Part shown: positions 1 through 5,530 of the stretch, piece by piece
Layout: each line of letters starts with the position of its first letter
Position numbering within the stretch: position 1 is the first letter of the stretch
Assembly (NCBI GenBank): GCA_947565255.1
Contig: CANOFI010000163.1
Location: 1 to 5,530, forward strand
Direction: 5' to 3'
From: an uncultured Lachnospiraceae bacterium
GTDB lineage: Bacteria; Bacillota; Clostridia; Lachnospirales; Lachnospiraceae
DNA length: 5,530 nucleotides
Translations under genes and position numbers: made by a program
Notes under the pieces: generated by a model
Database searches by the model: none
What the model saw: only the letters and a program-made list of their open reading frames with translations
What the model was told of the DNA's origin: nothing

Positions 1-243
1 CGGACAGGCAATGTATATAATTTTAAAAGTAGTTCTTTTTCCAATACAACAAATTTTAATTATGGGGATGTGAACTATGATGGAAACATAACACAGTCGG
101 ATGCAAAATTTGTTTTGCAAATAGCGTTAAATTTAAATAGCGATGTATCAAATTTACAGAAACTGTTGTCAGATTATAATCGAGATGGCAAAATAGATAT
201 GACAGATGCCAATTTAATACAAAAAAAGGCATTGGGAATGTAA
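1..243 (+). CDS. C-terminal end of a dockerin-bearing (probably secreted) protein, 5' end cut by the window
   Basis: Reading from base 1, 80 codons are open to a TAA at 241-243; the start lies outside the window. The first ~20 visible residues are rich in Ser, Asn and Thr and resemble a linker. They are followed by a type I dockerin with two EF-hand-like calcium loops: GDVNYDGNITQSD, with ligands D23, N25, D27 and D34, and DYNRDGKIDMTD, with D58, N60, D62 and D69. Each loop is followed by a helix (FVLQIALNL and LIQKKALGM). In this family the dockerin binds a cohesin on a scaffoldin or cell-surface protein outside the cell. The catalytic or binding part of this protein is not visible, so its substrate is unknown. 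The segment is about 30% GC, clearly more AT-rich than the next gene. The stop is 26 nt before the next start, with no terminator between, which suggests an operon. Confidence 0.88.
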   Translation, partial: RTGNVYNFKSSSFSNTTNFNYGDVNYDGNITQSDAKFVLQIALNLNSDVSNLQKLLSDYNRDGKIDMTDANLIQKKALGM

Positions 244-260
244 AACTGGGAATATAAAAA

Positions 261-265
261 AGGAG
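261..265 (+). promoter_or_regulatory. Ribosome binding site of the N-terminal-dockerin gene
   Basis: AGGAG lies 4 nt before the ATG at 270 and 10 nt before a second in-frame ATG at 276. Both spacings are at the edge of the usual range. The second start would give a protein beginning MKKMVV, the more typical opening of a signal peptide, so the true start may be 276. Confidence 0.7.
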
Positions 266-269
266 TGAC

Positions 270-1901
270 ATGATTATGAAAAAAATGGTAGTAACAGTTA
301 TGTTTGTACTCAGTATGTTTGTGTTGTCCGGTCTGACAGCACAGGCGCAGGAGCAAGTTCCACAGGAGCAGACTCCCATACTTCTCGGAGATGCCGATGG
401 AAATGCTTCAATCGAGTTAAAGGATGCATCAGCTCTTTTGAGGATGGCACTCAATCTGGAAAAGGTGCCGGGTGACAGGCTTTTTTACTTGGATTTGGAT
501 GATGACGGCGAAATCCTTCTTGCGGATGCATCCAGATGTCTCAGGATGGCGCTCAATCTGGAGAAGAAATCGTATTACAGGCTGCTGGAAGCAGAGGTTA
601 TATATGAGGGGATAGTTGCGACGAATCAGGAAGGGCTGATTGAACTGAAGGAGTATGAGGAATTTCTTCCGGGAGAAGGTTCATCAAACAGACCAAAAGA
701 TGCAGCATACTGGGGACGTACCCTGCGCCAGCAGAGTCTTGTCGGGGCGGCGGAAACTGTGGAAAAATTAGTGCAGGAGAAGCTGGATGGAAGGCAGATG
801 TATGTCAGTGAAGTGAAAGTATACGCAGACCAGGTGGAAGATGTGACAAGAGGAGCGCTGGGGATTAAGGAAAGCTCCGGTATGTTGTGTTATGGCCTGG
901 AAGAATATACAGATATAAAGGATACGCCTGCTGATTCTTATGTTATGGTGTTTCTTGTAGATGAGGATACACAGATAAAAGACCAGAGGGTAAGTGTCAG
1001 TACAGAAAGTCTTGCGGAACTGTATGCAAATTGGAACATTTTTAAAGATGAGGCGGATGGAAAAATCTGTACAAGTTATGAGGAATACCGGCAGGCAGTT
1101 ACAGAAGAATTTTTCCAAGACAATCCGTTAAATATTGGTGAATCTTATTTTGAAGACGGCGTACTGGTATTGAAAGAAGGAGAAAGGCTATGGAAATCGC
1201 GAAAGGAAGCGATTATTGTCCTGGCCGAACTGGAAGAGACAGAAAATGAGGTTGTAGTACACATTACAGATACCACTACTATGATAAATTCCTCAGAATT
1301 CAAAGAGAGAGGGAGTGAAAAGTATGCGGTGAAGCTGCCAAAGCATGTTGTAGAAGGGAAACAGGTACGTGTAGAATCAGAGACCAGCCAGGGATATGGA
1401 TATGAAAGAGCGGTTTGCGTCCTTGCAGGGGAGGAGGATTATAAGACTATAGATGAAGCAGGCGGATGTGTAAAAATTTCACAACAGATATATGAGTTTT
1501 ATAAGAATAATAAAACAAAATTGCCAATACCTAATTTTAGTAAGACAGGCAGTGATTTATTATTGTCGGAACAGATGACCAGGTATATGTATGATGAGGT
1601 GTTGAAGTCGTTTCCGTTTGAACAGTATGATGCTCTGATTGTTCCGATAAAACGGATGTATACATACGAAGGGGAACCAATAACCGTATACAGCCGGGTA
1701 AAGGATGGTTATGTGTGTCTGGAACAGTATATAGGAGATGACGAACTTTGGAGTGAGGATGGAAAGATAAGGAGGAAGCGGGGATTGTGTATTGTCCCGG
1801 TTCCGAAAGGATGTGATAATTTGGGTGCCAGATATGATTGCCATGGGCTGAAGGAAGAAGATGTATGGGTCAATGGAAGTGGAGTGTATTTATGGGATTG
1901 A
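270..1901 (+). CDS. Secreted protein with N-terminal type I dockerin and uncharacterised C-terminal region
   Basis: The 543-residue product begins with a signal peptide: Lys4-Lys5, a hydrophobic core at about residues 7-22, and a likely cleavage after A26 (TAQA before QEQ). A dockerin follows at about 39-100, with calcium loops DADGNASIELKD (D41, D43, N45, D52) and DLDDDGEILLAD (D75, D77, D79, D86). The helices after them end in the near-identical RMALNLEK. In loop 1 the usual Gly at position 6 is Ala. Residues 101-543 match no family I can name. They are acidic, contain alternating strand-like stretches (EAIIVLAELEE, NEVVVHITDT, YDALIVPIKR), and have no membrane segment, cell-wall anchor or recognisable catalytic motif. 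Scattered cysteines occur at 207, 267, 383, 400, 483, 507, 515 and 524. Dockerins usually sit at the C-terminus of cellulosomal enzymes, so the N-terminal position is unusual. The protein is probably exported and docked to a cohesin. It shares a likely transcript with the upstream dockerin gene and ends before a terminator. An enzyme, inhibitor or binding role is all possible. Confidence 0.9.
   Translation: MIMKKMVVTVMFVLSMFVLSGLTAQAQEQVPQEQTPILLGDADGNASIELKDASALLRMALNLEKVPGDRLFYLDLDDDGEILLADASRCLRMALNLEKKSYYRLLEAEVIYEGIVATNQEGLIELKEYEEFLPGEGSSNRPKDAAYWGRTLRQQSLVGAAETVEKLVQEKLDGRQMYVSEVKVYADQVEDVTRGALGIKESSGMLCYGLEEYTDIKDTPADSYVMVFLVDEDTQIKDQRVSVSTESLAELYANWNIFKDEADGKICTSYEEYRQAVTEEFFQDNPLNIGESYFEDGVLVLKEGERLWKSRKEAIIVLAELEETENEVVVHITDTTTMINSSEFKERGSEKYAVKLPKHVVEGKQVRVESETSQGYGYERAVCVLAGEEDYKTIDEAGGCVKISQQIYEFYKNNKTKLPIPNFSKTGSDLLLSEQMTRYMYDEVLKSFPFEQYDALIVPIKRMYTYEGEPITVYSRVKDGYVCLEQYIGDDELWSEDGKIRRKRGLCIVPVPKGCDNLGARYDCHGLKEEDVWVNGSGVYLWD
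441..566 (+). repeat. Near-identical 24-nt direct repeat marking the two halves of the dockerin
   Basis: The 24 nt at 441-464 and 543-566 match at 22 positions; the two differences are both A/G at third codon positions. The copies are 102 nt (34 codons) apart and each encodes RMALNLEK, the helix after each calcium loop. Both are also preceded by a GATGCATC sequence. This is the internal duplication expected of a dockerin, but it is better preserved at DNA level than the intervening loops. Confidence 0.8.
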
Positions 1902-1967
1902 CCAGAAGTATATGGTAATTGATTTGAGTCTATTTTATAATATGATGTAAGAAATAATAGTGCCATG

Positions 1968-2010
1968 TTAAAAGACGCCGAATTTGACAGAAGGATTTGG
2001 CGTCTTTTAA
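1968..2010 (+). terminator. Rho-independent terminator of the dockerin operon
   Basis: The arms TTAAAAGACGCC (1968-1979) and GGCGTCTTTTAA (1999-2010) are perfect complements over 12 bp. Six further weaker pairs, including wobbles, can form inside, leaving a loop of about 7 nt. The right arm carries TTTT, though the run is short and continues as AAAG rather than more T. It lies 66 nt after the TGA of the preceding gene. Confidence 0.75.
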
Positions 2011-2253
2011 AGTAAGAGGGTCAGTTTAAGGATTTTTTATAGAAACAAAAGATAAAATGTAATATTGTTATATATAAGAAAATGGCCTTTAGATATGGGA
2101 GATAATGGTTGAAGTTGTTCCAGTATTTTAAAGCTTACCTGAGAATATTAATGGCTTTTTTAACTGGGTGATATTCTTTTATTGTAAATCTTTATCAAAA
2201 ATAAGAAAAAATGACCAATTTTGCTTGTTTTATGTCTTTTCGGTTAAAATATG

Positions 2254-2282
2254 TTGAAATAAAATGAGAATTATGATATTAC
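2254..2282 (+). promoter_or_regulatory. Candidate sigma-A promoter upstream of the relic and the broken leucine-rich-repeat gene
   Basis: TTGAAA (2254-2259) matches five of six consensus -35 bases. It is followed after 17 nt by TATTAC (2277-2282), matching four of six -10 bases. In such AT-rich DNA this match could be chance. A second weak option is TTGCTT (2221-2226) with TAAAAT (2245-2250). Confidence 0.2.
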
Positions 2283-2288
2283 AAAACC

Positions 2289-2523
2289 AGGAGGTGGTTA
2301 ATAAAAACTAATGTAATGCCTGAAATAATATTTGGAAGCAGATAGTATTTTTCTGTTGACTGATAAATGGCAGAAGAAGTGGGGGATAGTTATATAAAGA
2401 TGTGATAAATGAGGGATTGGAGAGATAGCAAATTTTATAGAAATGAATGTTGTAGACAGCGGGGGTGATACATTTGCTGAGAAGGCCCGAAGGTCTATAG
2501 ATTTCAGTAGGAAAGGAATATGA
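2289..2523 (+). pseudogene. Possible relic of a small unidentified gene (about 73 codons)
   Basis: AGGAGGTG at 2289-2296 is a perfect Shine-Dalgarno sequence but no usable start follows: six nt after AGGAGG stands ATA (2301-2303), where an ATG would be expected, and the ATG at 2311 is followed at once by TAA. Reading from 2301 gives KTNVMPEIIFGSR, then TAG at 2343 and TGA-TAA at 2361-2366, then MAEEVGDSYIK. Coding-like text continues only by changing frame twice: DVINEGLER at 2399-2425, then from about 2425 IANFIEMNVV and on to FAEKARRSIDFSRKGI, ending at TGA 2521-2523. That stop lies just before the next ribosome binding site, as in an operon. I recognise no family. Allowing several stops and shifts makes such a reading easy to obtain by chance, so this is a weak call. 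Confidence 0.2.
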
Positions 2524-2526
2524 ACG

Positions 2527-2533
2527 AAGGAGG
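2527..2533 (+). promoter_or_regulatory. Ribosome binding site of the broken leucine-rich-repeat gene
   Basis: AAGGAGG lies exactly 8 nt before the ATG at 2542. This fixes 2542 as the original start, even though the fourth codon from it is now TAG. The site itself is undamaged. Confidence 0.8.
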
Positions 2534-2541
2534 AAATGAGT

Positions 2542-3352
2542 ATGAAAAAATAGTTAAAATGTATTTTATCATTAGGGGTATGTGTATTAATGCTGCTGCC
2601 AGGTCTGCAAGTGTCAGCGGAAACTCTGACAGAAGGATTATACGAGTACAGTGCAGAGGATGGAAAAGCGACAATTGTAAAGTATACTGCAGTTAGTGAG
2701 TCTGTTAAACCAGTCACAGGGGTGACAATCTGTATTCCAGAACAGTTAGGCGGCTATCCGGTTGTATCAATTGGGCAGTGGGCATTTACCCAGGACAATA
2801 TAGAATGCATTATTATACCAGATAGTGTAGTTTCTATACAGAGAGCAGCTTTTGACGAATGCTGGATTCTTTCCAATTATTGTGATACCGGACGGTGTGG
2901 AGAAAATTGAGCCTGCCGCATTTTATCATTCGCGCATCACAAGACTTGTCATACCAGCAAGTGTTACCTGTTTAGAGGGAAATGTTTTTTATGGATGCCA
3001 CCGTCTGGAAAAGCTGTTTTTTATGGGTGATGCGCCATAGTGGGATACATCAGAAGGTGCTGCGGAGAATAAATTTACATCATATTATCTGACAGGAACA
3101 GCCGGCTGCGATAAAATAGATTGGGAAGACCTTGCTCATGAGCAGAGGGATAAACTATTTAATGAAGGAGATGATAATGATGATGGCATCAGGGATTTGC
3201 ATGATGTACAGCTGGCATTAAAATGGGCTTTGAATTTGGGATTACCGGATGCCATACAGATACTGGCCGCGGATATGGACAAAGATGGAAAAGTAACATT
3301 AAAGGATGCCAGGATAGTTTTGAAAAAAGCTCTGAATCTGGCAGAGATATAA
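2542..3352 (+). pseudogene. Broken gene for a secreted BspA-like leucine-rich-repeat protein with C-terminal dockerin
   Basis: From the ATG at 2542 the text reads MKK, a TAG at 2551-2553, then LKCILSLGVCVLMLLPG and a cleavage site after QVSA. This is a complete signal peptide interrupted at codon 4. The next ATG in frame (2590) would lack most of the signal. BspA-like repeats (LRR_5 type) follow, with IPDSVVSIQRAAFDECWILS, then VIPDGVEKIEPAAFYHS and IPASVTCLEGNVFYGC. Between the first two the frame changes: one extra base near 2877-2878 sends the first frame to TGA at 2908-2910, while the repeat resumes in the next frame. That frame meets a second TAG at 3038-3040 (after GDAP, before Trp-Asp), then stays open to TAA 3350-3352. 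It encodes a full type I dockerin: loops DDNDDGIRDLHD (3170-3205) and DMDKDGKVTLKD (3272-3307), with helices ending WALNLG and KALNLAEI. Intact, the protein would be about 269 residues, secreted and docked to a cohesin. The domains are clear; no product should form without suppression of both stops and a frameshift. Confidence 0.88.
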
Positions 3353-3387
3353 AGAAGGTGAATATTAATAAAAAGGATTAATACCAC

Positions 3388-3445
3388 AACCGCCCAGACT
3401 GTTTTGGTTTTTCATTTGCGAAAAAGGAAAACAGTCTGGGCGGTT
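3388..3445. terminator. Long perfect hairpin between convergent genes, probable bidirectional terminator
   Basis: The arms 3388-3405 and 3428-3445 are perfect complements over 18 bp (left arm AACCGCCCAGACTGTTTT). Inside, a GG/GG mismatch is followed by six more pairs (3408-3413 with 3420-3425) and a 6-nt loop. On the plus strand TTTT (3444-3447) and further T-rich sequence follow; on the minus strand the T run after the stem is only two long. It lies 35 nt after the broken leucine-rich-repeat gene and 25 nt beyond the stop of the convergent kinase gene, so it can serve both, more convincingly on the plus strand. Confidence 0.85.
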
Positions 3446-3470
3446 TTCGGTTTCAAACTTTATTTGTTTT

Positions 3471-5519
3471 TTATGTTATAATCCGGTCCAGTGTCTCGAC
3501 TAAATTCGTCACATCAATCGGCTTTGCAATGTGCCCGTCCATTCCGGATTTCAGGGCTTCCTGCTTATCTTCCTCAAATGCATTTGCAGTCATAGCAATA
3601 ATTGGGATTGATGATAACTCCTTATTCTCCAGCCGCCGGATTTTTTTTGTTGCTTCATAACCGTTCAGAACCGGCATCTGTACATCCATAAGTATGAGCT
3701 GGTAATAACCGGGCTCTGAGTTTTCCAGCATTTCTACTGCAATCTGTCCATTTTGTGCAATGTCCGTCGTAAATCCGGCATCTTCCAAAATTGTCACAGC
3801 AATTTCCTGATTCAACTCCACATCCTCCGCCAGCAGAATTCGCCCGGAACGGAGTCTGGCCGGCTGTTCATGCATAGCCGTTTCATTTTTTTCGTCCTTG
3901 GAAATAACAGAGCTTAAACAGTTTCGGAGCTCTGACAAAAACAGCGGTTTGCTGCAAAATGAGGTAACTCCGGCTTCTCTGGCTTCCTCCTCAATGTCAG
4001 CCCAGTCGTATGCTGTCAAAATAATGACCGGTACCTGTTCTCCCATTTCTTTCCGGATTCTCCGGGTGACCTCAACACCATTCATATCCGGCAGCAGCCA
4101 GTCAATAATATATACACTGTAATGGTCATCACGCATAGATGCCTGATGGGTGCGCAGCACGGCTTCTTTTCCAGACAGGGTCCATTCTGCACGCATTCCA
4201 ATTTGCTGAAGCATATAGCTTACACTGTCACAGGTATTAAAATCGTCATCTACCACGAGTGCCCTGCAGTTCCGAAGCTCAGGTATATCCAGCTGCTCTT
4301 TCGGCCCGGAACACAGACGGAACGCAAGGGATACGTGGAATTCGGTTCCTACGCCCTGCTCACTTTCCACATTGATGGTTCCGTTCATCATATCTACAAT
4401 ATTTTTGGTAATGGCCATTCCAAGCCCTGTGCCCTGAATTCCGCTGATGGTGCTGTTTTCCTCCCTCTCAAATGGCTCGAATATATGTTCGACAAATTCC
4501 TTGCTCATACCGACGCCGGTATCCTTGATGGTAAATTCATAGGTTGCATAACCGGCTATTTTATTGGGCTTTTCTGTAATAATCATGCTCACGGTTCCGC
4601 CTGCGGTCGTATATTTTACGGAATTGCTGAGAAGATTTAAAAGGACCTGATTCAGTCGCAGCTTATCACAGTAAATTTCTTCATCTACAACGTCCACCGC
4701 ATCGATGTACAAATCCAGCTGCTTGGCGTTGATGTCTGCCTGCAGAATGTTACGCAGTCCATGCAGAATATCCGGCAGGTGGCAGGGCTTTTCCTCCAGG
4801 TGGATTTTTCCGCTTTCAATACGGCTCATATCCAGGACATCGTTGATCAGGCTCAGCAGATGGTTTCCAGATGTCATAATCTTTTTCAGATATTCCTCCA
4901 CCTGTTCTTTGCGTTCAATGTGAGTAATTGCCAGAGTAGTAAATCCGACGATTGCATTCATCGGTGTGCGGATATCGTGCGACATGTTGGAAAGGAAAAT
5001 GCTCTTTGCCTTACTTGCCCTGTTAGCCTGCTGAAGGGCATCCTCAAGAATGCTTTTCTTTTCCATCTCACTGCGGATTTCCTCATCCACACTGCGGAAA
5101 CCGAGAACCATGCTGTGATCGGAATCCCATATGCCGGCACGCACGGCTTTCGCCTGAAAATAGGTAATTTCCCCATTTTGGTTGATTCGGTAGTTTACAT
5201 AATGTGTATTCTTTTCTTCAAGTTCCTTCTTCAGGTTATCCAGTGAAGAAAATTCACGAAGCAGTTCCCAGTCTTCCTCATATACAAACTTCTGGATATA
5301 TAATTCCATATTTTTTTCCAGTTCAATGTCTCCGTTAAAAATAGTTCCAAACATTTGTTCGACTCCATCGCCGTTCCGGAGTACTTCGCCAATGCCGGTG
5401 TCCAGGTCAAAAAAGCAGATTAAATTATAATCAATGCCCAGCGCCTGAATTAATTCCGACAGCCGCCGCTCATTTCTTTGGTCCTCAACTCCGGTTCCCG
5501 TGTTCCCTATTACACGCAC
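3471..5519 (-). CDS. Soluble PAS hybrid sensor histidine kinase with two receiver domains
   Basis: The 682-residue product has no hydrophobic segment, so it should sense and act in the cytoplasm. A PAS-like sensor (PAS_3 type) spans about 30-145, followed by a short coiled linker (146-172). The HisKA domain has the H-box SNMSHDIRTPMNAI with phospho-acceptor H181. The HATPase domain shows an N-box (about 289-304, N295 and N299), G1 DTGVGM (333-338), an F-box FEPF (347-350) and G2 GTGLGM (363-368). Receiver 1 (about 418-540) has acidic residues D424-D426, acceptor D473, T502 and K524. Receiver 2 (about 559-682) has E565-D566, acceptor D612, T644 and K666. All key residues are present, so both receivers should be active. 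No HPt or DNA-binding output domain follows, so phosphoryl groups probably pass to a separate HPt protein or act through partners. The start at 5519 is GTG; an in-frame TAA lies two codons upstream (5526-5528). GGAG directly abuts the GTG instead of standing 5-9 nt away, and no other good start precedes the PAS domain. The ligand is unknown. Confidence 0.93.
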   Translation of the reverse strand: MRVIGNTGTGVEDQRNERRLSELIQALGIDYNLICFFDLDTGIGEVLRNGDGVEQMFGTIFNGDIELEKNMELYIQKFVYEEDWELLREFSSLDNLKKELEEKNTHYVNYRINQNGEITYFQAKAVRAGIWDSDHSMVLGFRSVDEEIRSEMEKKSILEDALQQANRASKAKSIFLSNMSHDIRTPMNAIVGFTTLAITHIERKEQVEEYLKKIMTSGNHLLSLINDVLDMSRIESGKIHLEEKPCHLPDILHGLRNILQADINAKQLDLYIDAVDVVDEEIYCDKLRLNQVLLNLLSNSVKYTTAGGTVSMIITEKPNKIAGYATYEFTIKDTGVGMSKEFVEHIFEPFEREENSTISGIQGTGLGMAITKNIVDMMNGTINVESEQGVGTEFHVSLAFRLCSGPKEQLDIPELRNCRALVVDDDFNTCDSVSYMLQQIGMRAEWTLSGKEAVLRTHQASMRDDHYSVYIIDWLLPDMNGVEVTRRIRKEMGEQVPVIILTAYDWADIEEEAREAGVTSFCSKPLFLSELRNCLSSVISKDEKNETAMHEQPARLRSGRILLAEDVELNQEIAVTILEDAGFTTDIAQNGQIAVEMLENSEPGYYQLILMDVQMPVLNGYEATKKIRRLENKELSSIPIIAMTANAFEEDKQEALKSGMDGHIAKPIDVTNLVETLDRIIT

Positions 5520-5530
5520 TCCAAGTTACG

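Larger units (their letters stand above)
2011..2526 (+). other. AT-rich intergenic stretch with no intact gene
   Basis: No open frame in this stretch has both a plausible start with ribosome binding site and a useful length. It holds a weak promoter candidate (2254-2282), a strong orphan Shine-Dalgarno sequence (2289-2296) and a possible gene relic from about 2301 to 2523. A small hairpin, AGGCC-CGAA-GGTCT, lies at 2483-2496. The first ~240 nt (2011-2250) are very AT-rich and show nothing I can interpret. Confidence 0.6.

Noticed and set aside
1936..1941. Perfect TATAAT that could be a -10 box just after the N-terminal-dockerin gene
   Set aside because: No acceptable -35 stands at 16-18 nt, and any transcript would run straight into the terminator at 1968-2010.
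1984..1989. Consensus -35 TTGACA
   Set aside because: It lies in the inner stem and loop of the terminator hairpin, and no good -10 follows at the right distance.
2459..2500. GGGGGTGATA...GCTGAGA resembling the start of a TPP riboswitch, plus a small AGGCC/GGTCT hairpin
   Set aside because: The conserved 3' half of that riboswitch (CTGATCTGGATAATGCCAG-like) is absent, and the text reads more plausibly as part of a decayed coding frame.
2545..2550. Run of six A before the TAG, as a possible phase-variation switch
   Set aside because: Adding or losing an A would put the rest of the signal peptide and repeats out of frame; the TAG is in the same frame as them, so a base substitution explains it better.
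2298..2717. Minus-strand open frame of 139 codons over the start of the broken gene
   Set aside because: It is a shadow: it overlaps the clear signal peptide and repeats on the plus strand, has no ribosome binding site and a composition unlike a real protein.
4122..5246. Plus-strand open frames (4122-4640, 4761-5246) opposite the kinase gene
   Set aside because: They are antisense to unmistakable HisKA, HATPase and PAS coding sequence and show no domain of their own.

Overview
The window looks like a chromosomal segment from a Gram-positive gut or anaerobic Clostridia-type bacterium, probably of the Lachnospiraceae or Oscillospiraceae kind. This is an inference from strong AGGAG-type ribosome binding sites, moderate GC, type I dockerin modules, BspA-like leucine-rich repeats and a hybrid histidine kinase typical of those groups. 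No rRNA, tRNA, CRISPR array, insertion sequence or phage gene was seen.

Layout. Positions 1-243 hold the 3' end of a secreted-type gene closing with a type I dockerin. Only 26 nt later comes an intact gene (270-1901) for a secreted protein with an N-terminal dockerin and a long C-terminal region that I do not recognise. The two genes probably share a transcript that ends at a hairpin terminator (1968-2010). An AT-rich stretch of about 515 nt follows, with an orphan ribosome binding site and a possible gene relic. Next is a broken gene (2542-3352) that once encoded a signal peptide, BspA-like leucine-rich repeats and a C-terminal dockerin. It carries two in-frame TAG stops and one frameshift. 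A long perfect hairpin (3388-3445) then separates it from a convergent minus-strand gene (5519-3471) for a soluble PAS hybrid histidine kinase with two receiver domains.

How the parts relate. All three plus-strand genes carry or carried a dockerin, the calcium-binding module that plugs into cohesins on a scaffoldin. No cohesin, scaffoldin or recognisable glycoside hydrolase lies in the window, so any docking partner must be encoded elsewhere. The kinase is convergent and shows no sequence link to the dockerin genes. The most distinctive points are the dockerin cluster with an uncharacterised N-terminal-dockerin protein, and the double-amber, frameshifted leucine-rich-repeat gene. I found no convincing new multi-gene system.
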